A DNA stretch of 38,249 nucleotides. Origin: Perkinsus marinus ATCC 50983. Taxonomy: Eukaryota; Perkinsozoa; Perkinsida; Perkinsidae. Below are positions 32,700-38,249 of this stretch, one piece after another (position 1 is the first letter of the stretch; each line of letters opens with the position of its first letter). The stretch covers positions 41,857 through 80,105 of the forward strand of contig NW_003209085.1 in assembly GCF_000006405.1 (NCBI RefSeq), read 5' to 3'. The position numbers and the translations under genes are program-made. The notes beneath the pieces are model-generated. The model was not told the DNA's origin and searched no databases. It worked only from the letters and a program-made list of their open reading frames with translations.

Positions 32700-35600
32700 C
32701 TAACAGCTCTTTACAAAGCTAGGTGGGCTGAGGAAAGTAAACACATTACCATGACCTGATAATGATAATGATACATATAACTACCCAATGGTATTACCTG
32801 TTCTAGTGAGCCTAGTATATCGCTGTTCGGCAGGAGTACCCGTCCGTATGATATCAGCTATATCAGATACTACTTGTACGTTTAAATTGAAGAAGTTGTG
32901 ACGCAAATCGTGAACATTCTGGTCCATATGTGTAGTATCCATCACATCCACATAATCTTGTCCATATCTTCTACCCGTCAATGGATCAACACATGATATC
33001 TAAAGTAATAACCATGTCGATGTTGATGCTCACCAACAATACTCATCAATTACAGCTTCTGGATGTTTCCCTAAGGCCTTCTCATTATTAAAGAGTTCAG
33101 CCCATATTAAGGCACCATCTTTAAGATCTGCATATACCGATACACGTTGACAATACTCCAACAGTTGTGGTAGTATCTACTGATGATAGTATTGAGAGTA
33201 CATTACATCTTCAACCAACCTGTTCATTGAAATGGTCAAGTGGATAGTCTGCATTAACGAATATAACACTAGATAGTAGCATACGTCGAGTATCACACCC
33301 ACCACCGGCCTCTAGGTCGCAGCATAAGTCATCATCCTCGCTAAAAGGTGCTCCGAAATCAGTCTCTGCAAACAGTATGATATGTCAAAAAAAACAACCG
33401 ATGGGGGTCTCGAACTCCCGACCTCTACATAAAGAGCCAAACTTCCTCCCACTAGAGTATTATTACGCTTCCGTTGGAGACTGATCATCTCTTGTGGTTC
33501 TCCTCCGTTGTGCGTAGATAAGGATGATGATGATGATGGGGACAAAGCAGCATCATGTATACAAGTTATGGTACCCGGGACTCTTGCTCGGATCCGTAAA
33601 AATGATCGACGCTCCATCTCTGGTAAAGCCTCACAGAATAACCTAACCATAATCATCAAGTCTAACATCATCATCATGACTGGAGAAGTAGATTATTATT
33701 ATCATCATTACCTAGCTCCCATCGAATGAACAAGGAAATGGACCCGTAGGAAGCCTGCCTTTCGGAGCTCAAAACGATATCAGACAAGTCACCAGCAAAT
33801 ACTGGCAAAGACCACATCGCCCAATGATAGGTCAATGCCATACCTGTACTGAGTTAACAACAACAACAACATGATGATGATGACACCTTATAGATACAAC
33901 ACATTCCCTACACTTACTCTGGGAGAATATGAATGGTTTAATATAAAGAGGGAATTGGCCCAATGCCATAAGCTGACCCAGCCTTTCCATAGCACTTGAT
34001 ATTTTACAATTGTAACCATGTAAATAGATAAGCGCCTCAGGAGCAGGATCTGCTAATTCCTTTAGTAATGCCTCTGGGAGAGAGCTTTGAGCTACGAGTG
34101 GTTGCCCACCTAAAGATGAACATCAGAAAGCGTCATACATGAATCGCTTCGCTCCGCTAAGTATTACCAACAATGTGTACTGGCAGTGACACTGGTGGGC
34201 AGTCTTGAGACAAGCTACGGCGTAGAGTGTCCTTCTTACCCAATTCAGCGTAACCAGTAGCCGTATGTCGTACTATAGGGATGATAATACAGTGATGACA
34301 CTACTAGTATTACATCGCAGCACTCGTCTAACACCATCCTCCTCAAGTGCAGCAGGTGCATGAGGATGAAGGCTGTCATCATTATTATCATCATCGATAG
34401 TGTCATCATCATCCTTTCGAGTGGTCGATAGGAACTCTTTTGATATATTATCCCTTTTCAAGGCATCACTGATACGCCACATATCGGTGTCACGTGCCTG
34501 GAAATACTCTCAATATACCCTCTACATAGAGCGCCCATTCCTGAGGGCTCATCATCAACAGGATGAATTATGGATGCTCAACAATCAGTTATCGTATGAA
34601 TGTAGATTACACATCCAAGAAGGATATTGACGGTAACGGATGTAGCTGATGGCGTATTTCTAAGCCTACTCTCAAGGACTCGGAAAAGAGCCCCTGTGAG
34701 ATGGATGGTGATGAATATGATATTTCCAAAAGACCCCACTCCCTCCCCCACCCTATCCCTCCTCCCTACCACTCGTATATTCAAATGAGGTGCAAGGCCT
34801 GGTGACTCCATACCATTAAGAGCTTCCGCACTGAGCTCTCGAAAATCAGGATCACTAAAGTAGTATATTATATGTCGTATTAAATGTTGTATCCTTATTC
34901 TTACTCTCCCTTATATTTCCTCAACATATCCTCTACATAATAACTGGCTCCTACGAGTTGTCTGACCTTAGGTAGATGGGAAAAGAAACTTCCTGAGGCT
35001 GACGCTTCGACATTAGCAATACCACACCGTAAACCTTGTGGATCTCGGGCAGGAAACCAGAGTTTATCATGTAGACCTACGGGGTCATGGTATCACTCTC
35101 CTTTATACCATTACTACTACCTTTCTCCTTTCTTGTACTTGCCCAGAATATTTTACGACTCATGAACATCGATCCGCTACCAAATTCTCTTGATACAAAT
35201 GGACTTGTTGGGCGACCTATCCAAGAATTGAACCCATGCCCTTGTCGTGTAAAGAGACATATTACCCCGTATCCACATCCCCCGAAGGAGCTCTCCATGG
35301 GCCGAGTCATCCATCCACATTCCTAGTCCGTTAGGTAATCCCGCCTCATCCACATGACCCGTAAATCGGCATTTATTCCGGGCGATAGAGAATGGGCCAT
35401 ACCGTTTATAACAGTAACTGCATGAACAGTATCAGGCTACCTATGATGATCCAGACTAGACCTTACTAGTTCGAATCTTGATCATCGCGTCTCATTCTAA
35501 ACCAATGAACAAGTAACCAATCTGGGCGCATATGTCCGATCATAAATGGATACCCAAAATGTACGACCAACTAAGAGTAAGATGATGATACTCAGTGTAT

Positions 35601-36609
35601 GCTCACTTACATAGGCAACAAACAAGGCTAATTCGATGCATATGATGACAGCAACTATCGTGGTCTCTCTAGAGGAAAGGCCATCCCACTGAAATAAGAC
35701 ATCATCATCAACAGCAACAGCAGCTACTCCTATGTCGCTACTAGTCGTCATCATAGTCGTATTACCCTTGTAGTGTCTTCAGGATCATATGCCCATACCC
35801 CCCATACTATACCACAAAAGAATGTGGTCAAAGCCATAGTATGGATGACTGGCTTTAGAAACGCTGTAATGCAAATAATCATCCATACCACCGCAACGAA
35901 CTGACAACAAAGAGTTGCGTACCCATGATAATCGTGTGTGTCGCGTATTTTCCCATACCACTCCTCCCCGAGATTACACTGACTATGGCCGGAACGAAGG
36001 ATGTTCTATCGAATCGTTCTTCGGGAGTAAGGTTGGACAGGCTCGGCCAAATGATAAGAATCAAGCTCTTGCTCATTAGATTCGATATCCATATAAATAC
36101 AACCTGCAAACACCAAGGATCGAACCAGATAGTAATAGGATATAAACCAAGCCCCTTATCGACTATACTACCAGTGCCACAACAATCTCCACCCACGTCC
36201 TGAGGGATCCTGAATCGCGTTTATAACCTTGTAAAGACCTAGTCAGCCTTCGACGCTCCATCACGAAGAATACTCCTATAAATATAATACTATAATCTCT
36301 AATAGGCATCATAGTACGTTTCATCTCGTGCTCTTCAAGAGTCTCTACAAAATCCGGCCTTGTCGATGCCGATGTTGTTGGTGATAAAGACAAACAACTA
36401 GTAGAAGATTTACAACACCTAATGAGGAGGATTATGATATTCCATCCCTCCTCGTTCTTGTAGTATTACACTTCCATCTCCTCGTTCTTATCCTTTATTA
36501 ATGGTATACCTCTAGAGAGGTTCGAAGAGCTTGTTGTTGCTGTTGTTGTTGTTGTGAATGACAATGGTGCAGCAGCAGCAGCTGCTCCGAAATATGATGA
36601 TGTATTCAT
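32700..36609 (-). CDS. Membrane-anchored alpha/beta hydrolase (DUF900-like)
   Basis: ATG at 36609 (MNTSSYFGAAAAAAPLSFTT) opens a multi-exon gene ending at 32700. Early exons encode several membrane segments (for example DYSIIFIGVFFVMERRR, VVFIWISNLMSKSLILIIW, FVAVVWMIICITAFLK, TTIVAVIICIELALFVAY). A Gly-rich stretch follows (HVDEAGLPNGLGMWMDD), vaguely MORN-like. The hydrolase part has EALIYLHGYNCKISSAMERL (oxyanion-type HGYN), the nucleophile elbow VHFLVHSMGAR, SVIFVNADYPLDHFNEQ, and a C-terminal HMDQNVHDLRHNFF with the probable catalytic His. This order fits DUF900/lipase-like hydrolases. Substrate unknown; location is membrane by inference. Many exon joins were checked, but a few around 33,720-33,900 and 34,500 are uncertain. 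Confidence 0.65.
33366..33466 (-). repeat. Hydrolase intron: near full-length sense tRNA-like sequence with T8
   Basis: A 101-nt intron containing A-box-like TAGTGGGAGG, AGAGGTCGGGAGTTCGAGACC (core 33406-33418), a 3'-end-like CATCGGTTG, then T8 and, further on, TTTGCAG. Phase 1 join (SLQRK, QTDFGAP) fixes it. Confidence 0.7.
35187..35265 (-). repeat. Hydrolase intron: sense tRNA-like 3' half
   Basis: A 79-nt intron with AAGGGCATGGGTTCAATTC (core 35225-35235) then TTGGATAGGTC. Host phase is firm (MWIRG, EFGSGS). Confidence 0.6.
36104..36192 (-). repeat. Hydrolase intron: full-length sense tRNA-like sequence
   Basis: An 89-nt intron holding 70 nt with tRNA proportions. GGCACTG and TGGTGTT pair at seven of seven positions (four as G-T), A-box-like TAGTATAGTCGATAAGG resembles the D arm of tRNA-Asp/Glu/Gly, and the core GGTTCGATCC lies at 36117-36126. 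The 3' splice site TTTGCAG follows directly. The anticodon stem is degenerate. Confidence 0.65.
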
Positions 36610-36858
36610 CCTATCTCCACTTGACGACGTTAATGAACGATTTATTAATTGGATAGTCGACAAGGTCAATACAGGATAAGAGGCGGCAAGTAACACTTCT
36701 GATATTCAATTCATACAGCACTCAGCACAAAGTATTTTGTGCGGGCAACCCACGCAATCGTGAAACAAGTGTGTAAAAACGTTCGGAATACGTAAAAATT
36801 CACTCACACGACATCGTCCGTGGCGTGCTTGTCTCTTCGTGTAGAGTAGATCGTGATA
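36610..36858. promoter_or_regulatory. Divergent promoter region, hydrolase / PP2C
   Basis: A 249-bp gap between opposite start codons. No named element recognised. Confidence 0.4.
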
Positions 36859-38249
36859 ATGGGGGCAAATTTGACATATTTAAACGAGGCCAATACCGAT
36901 GTGGTGACGGAGTGTGGAGATTGGGTGAGTGAAGGTATTGCAATTGGACTGTTGTTGTATTGTTATGATAGGGACCAATTTCATACTCTGTATCGGGTAT
37001 GCAGGGATGGAGACGTTCTATGGAAGATGATCATGTTGCATATTGGGATAAGGATAAACGGTAATATTATCACATTAACCTCTTCTATACTATACCTACA
37101 GAGTTGGTATCTTTGGTGTATTTGATGGTCATGGAGGTCGAGGTGCAGCAAGATTTGCTGCTCATAAACTTATACATGCTATGGTCAATTCCAAGGCGTA
37201 ATATTGGTAGTTCTATATCCTAGGGTAGTAGCAACCTTAGATATCAAAATAATGATTATCCTAGAGCTTTACACGATGCCTTTATGGAGGTTGATAGGGA
37301 AATGTCCACACCAGATGGAGCTAAGGAGGTAGTAGGACTGTGATAGGAGAGGTATAGGTTATGATGATGATGAGGTTAGGTTATGGATCTTCATAATGAG
37401 GATGATAATGATGAACATGAACAGAAGATACTTCTACATCCCTCACAACTACCTCAAGTACTACAACAAATCCTTGGTATACAACAGGTTGGCGAGGCTG
37501 AGGGCAATGATGATGATGATGATGATGAGACTGGCGACGATGATGACTATCAGGGAGACGAAGAACAGGGGACCAATTACACTACTACTGAGGTTAGATA
37601 GGTTACGGATACTACTACTACTGAGGTTAGATAGGTTAGGGGTACTACTACTACTGAGGTTAGATAGGTTAGGGATACTACTACTACTGAGGTTAGATAG
37701 GTTAGGGATACTACTACTACTGAGGTTAGATAGGTTAGGGATACTACTACTACTGAGGTTAGATAGGTTAGGGATACTACTACTACTGAGGTTAGATAGG
37801 TTAGGGATACTACTACTACTGAGGTTAGATAGGTTAGGGATACTACTACTACTGAGGTTAGATAGGTTAGGGATACTACTACTACTGAGGTTAGATAGGT
37901 TAGGGATACTACTACTACTGAGGTTAGATAGGTTAGGGATACTACTACTACTGAGGTTAGATAGGTTACGGATACTACTACTACTGAGGTTAGATAGGTT
38001 AGGGATACTACTACTACTGAGGTTAGATAGGTTAGGGATACTACTACTACTGAGGTTAGATAGGTTAGGGATACTACTACTACTGAGGTTAGATAGGTTA
38101 GGGATACTACTACTACTGAGGTTAGATAGGTTAGGGATACTACTACTACTGAGGTTAGATAGGTTAGGGATACTACTACTACTGAGGTTAGATAGGTTAG
38201 GGATACTACTACTACTGAGGTTAGATAGGTTAGGGATACTACTACTACT
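36859..38249 (+). CDS. PP2C-type protein phosphatase (PPM1G-like), 5' part
   Basis: Exons 36859-36924, 36972-37060, 37102-37197, 37241-37328 and 37380-37592 join in phase. MGANLTYLNEAN has Gly2 and Thr6, suiting N-myristoylation. SYSVSGMQGWRRSMEDDH is PP2C motif 1 (YGFSAMQGWRVSMEDAH in PPM1G), and VGIFGVFDGHGGRGAA has the metal-binding DGHGG. After ALHDAFMEVDREMSTPDGAKE comes a very acidic insert (EGNDDDDDDETGDDDD), placed as in PPM1G. The enzyme is a metal-dependent Ser/Thr phosphatase. Coding stops being followable at GAG 37592, where a presumed intron starts with GTTAG and becomes the 33-bp minisatellite; the rest of the catalytic domain lies beyond the window. Confidence 0.88.
37580..38249 (+). 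repeat. 33-bp minisatellite, about 20 copies, runs off the window
   Basis: The unit is GGTTAGATAGGTTAGGGATA plus CTACTACTACTGA, tandemly repeated without indels for about 670 bp. Variants are rare: GTTACGG replaces GTTAGGG in the first unit and one near 37966, and GGGGTACT occurs in the second. The first unit overlaps the PP2C exon end, so each copy repeats the ACT-ACT-GAG/GTTAGA exon-intron junction. One frame has a single TAG per unit; other frames on both strands are open only because 33 is a multiple of three. Confidence 0.95.

Noticed and set aside
35468-35479. Plus-strand AGTTCGAATCTT resembling a T-arm core
   Set aside because: It lies in a coding exon of the minus-strand hydrolase (DDQDSN) with no tRNA-like flanks; counted as chance.
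37593-38249. Long open frames through the minisatellite on both strands
   Set aside because: A 33-bp unit preserves any frame lacking a stop in one unit, so openness is automatic and not evidence of coding.
37580-38249. Telomere, because each unit contains TTAGGG
   Set aside because: The hexamer occurs once per 33 bp within a complex unit joined to a gene exon; this is a minisatellite, though a subtelomeric location is not excluded.

Overview
The window is nuclear DNA of an intron-rich, gene-dense protist, about half G+C, with the standard code. Most coding is split by very small GT-AG introns, typically 41-60 nt. I checked them by reading-phase continuity across whole genes. The gene set (H2A.X-type histone, APC3/CDC27, SPB4/DDX55, an SRRM1-like PWI/RS protein, IQCH-like, CLN3-like, RACK1, PPM1G-like PP2C) is eukaryotic. 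An alveolate such as a perkinsid is my best guess, but that is inference. I saw no LTR element, virus-like element, CRISPR or insertion sequence.

Layout. 1-5.1 kb (+): three unrecognised spliced genes and an antisense tRNA-Gln(CTG). 6.1-8.5 kb: intronless H2A.X (-) head-to-head with a CLN3/battenin-family membrane protein (+, 8 exons, 408 aa). 8.5-13 kb (+): two tRNA-like leader sequences, an unrecognised membrane protein and a GDA1/CD39 NTPDase. 13.4-15.2 kb: an imperfect-repeat protein (-) head-to-head with RACK1 (+), which is interrupted by a 100-N assembly gap. 16.7-20.2 kb: APC3/CDC27 (-). 20.9-22.3 kb: a type I phosphodiesterase (+). 23.3-26.0 kb: IQCH-like (-). 26.1-29.1 kb: SPB4/DDX55 rRNA helicase (-, 18 exons, 669 aa). 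29.2-30.1 kb: unresolved coding (-). 30.1-32.0 kb: SRRM1-like splicing coactivator (-, 11 exons, 416 aa). 32.7-36.6 kb: a membrane alpha/beta hydrolase (-). 36.9 kb to the end: PP2C (+), whose fifth exon runs into a 33-bp minisatellite that continues to the window edge.

The main unusual signal is a dispersed family of tRNA-like sequence inside the tiny introns. About 20 matches to the tRNA T-arm/B-box core (GGTTCGANNCC) occur, against less than one expected by chance. At least 15 fall within introns whose boundaries are independently fixed by reading phase. Roughly half are in the sense and half in the antisense orientation. Short copies carry only a tRNA 3' half (variable loop, T arm, 3' acceptor strand, T-run). 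A few are full tRNA length. In sense copies the T-run after the tRNA end sits just before the 3' splice site; in several antisense copies the complement of the tRNA 3' end plus tail forms the 5' splice site. This looks like introns made or colonised by tRNA-derived elements. I know of no described family that matches, but I could not search.
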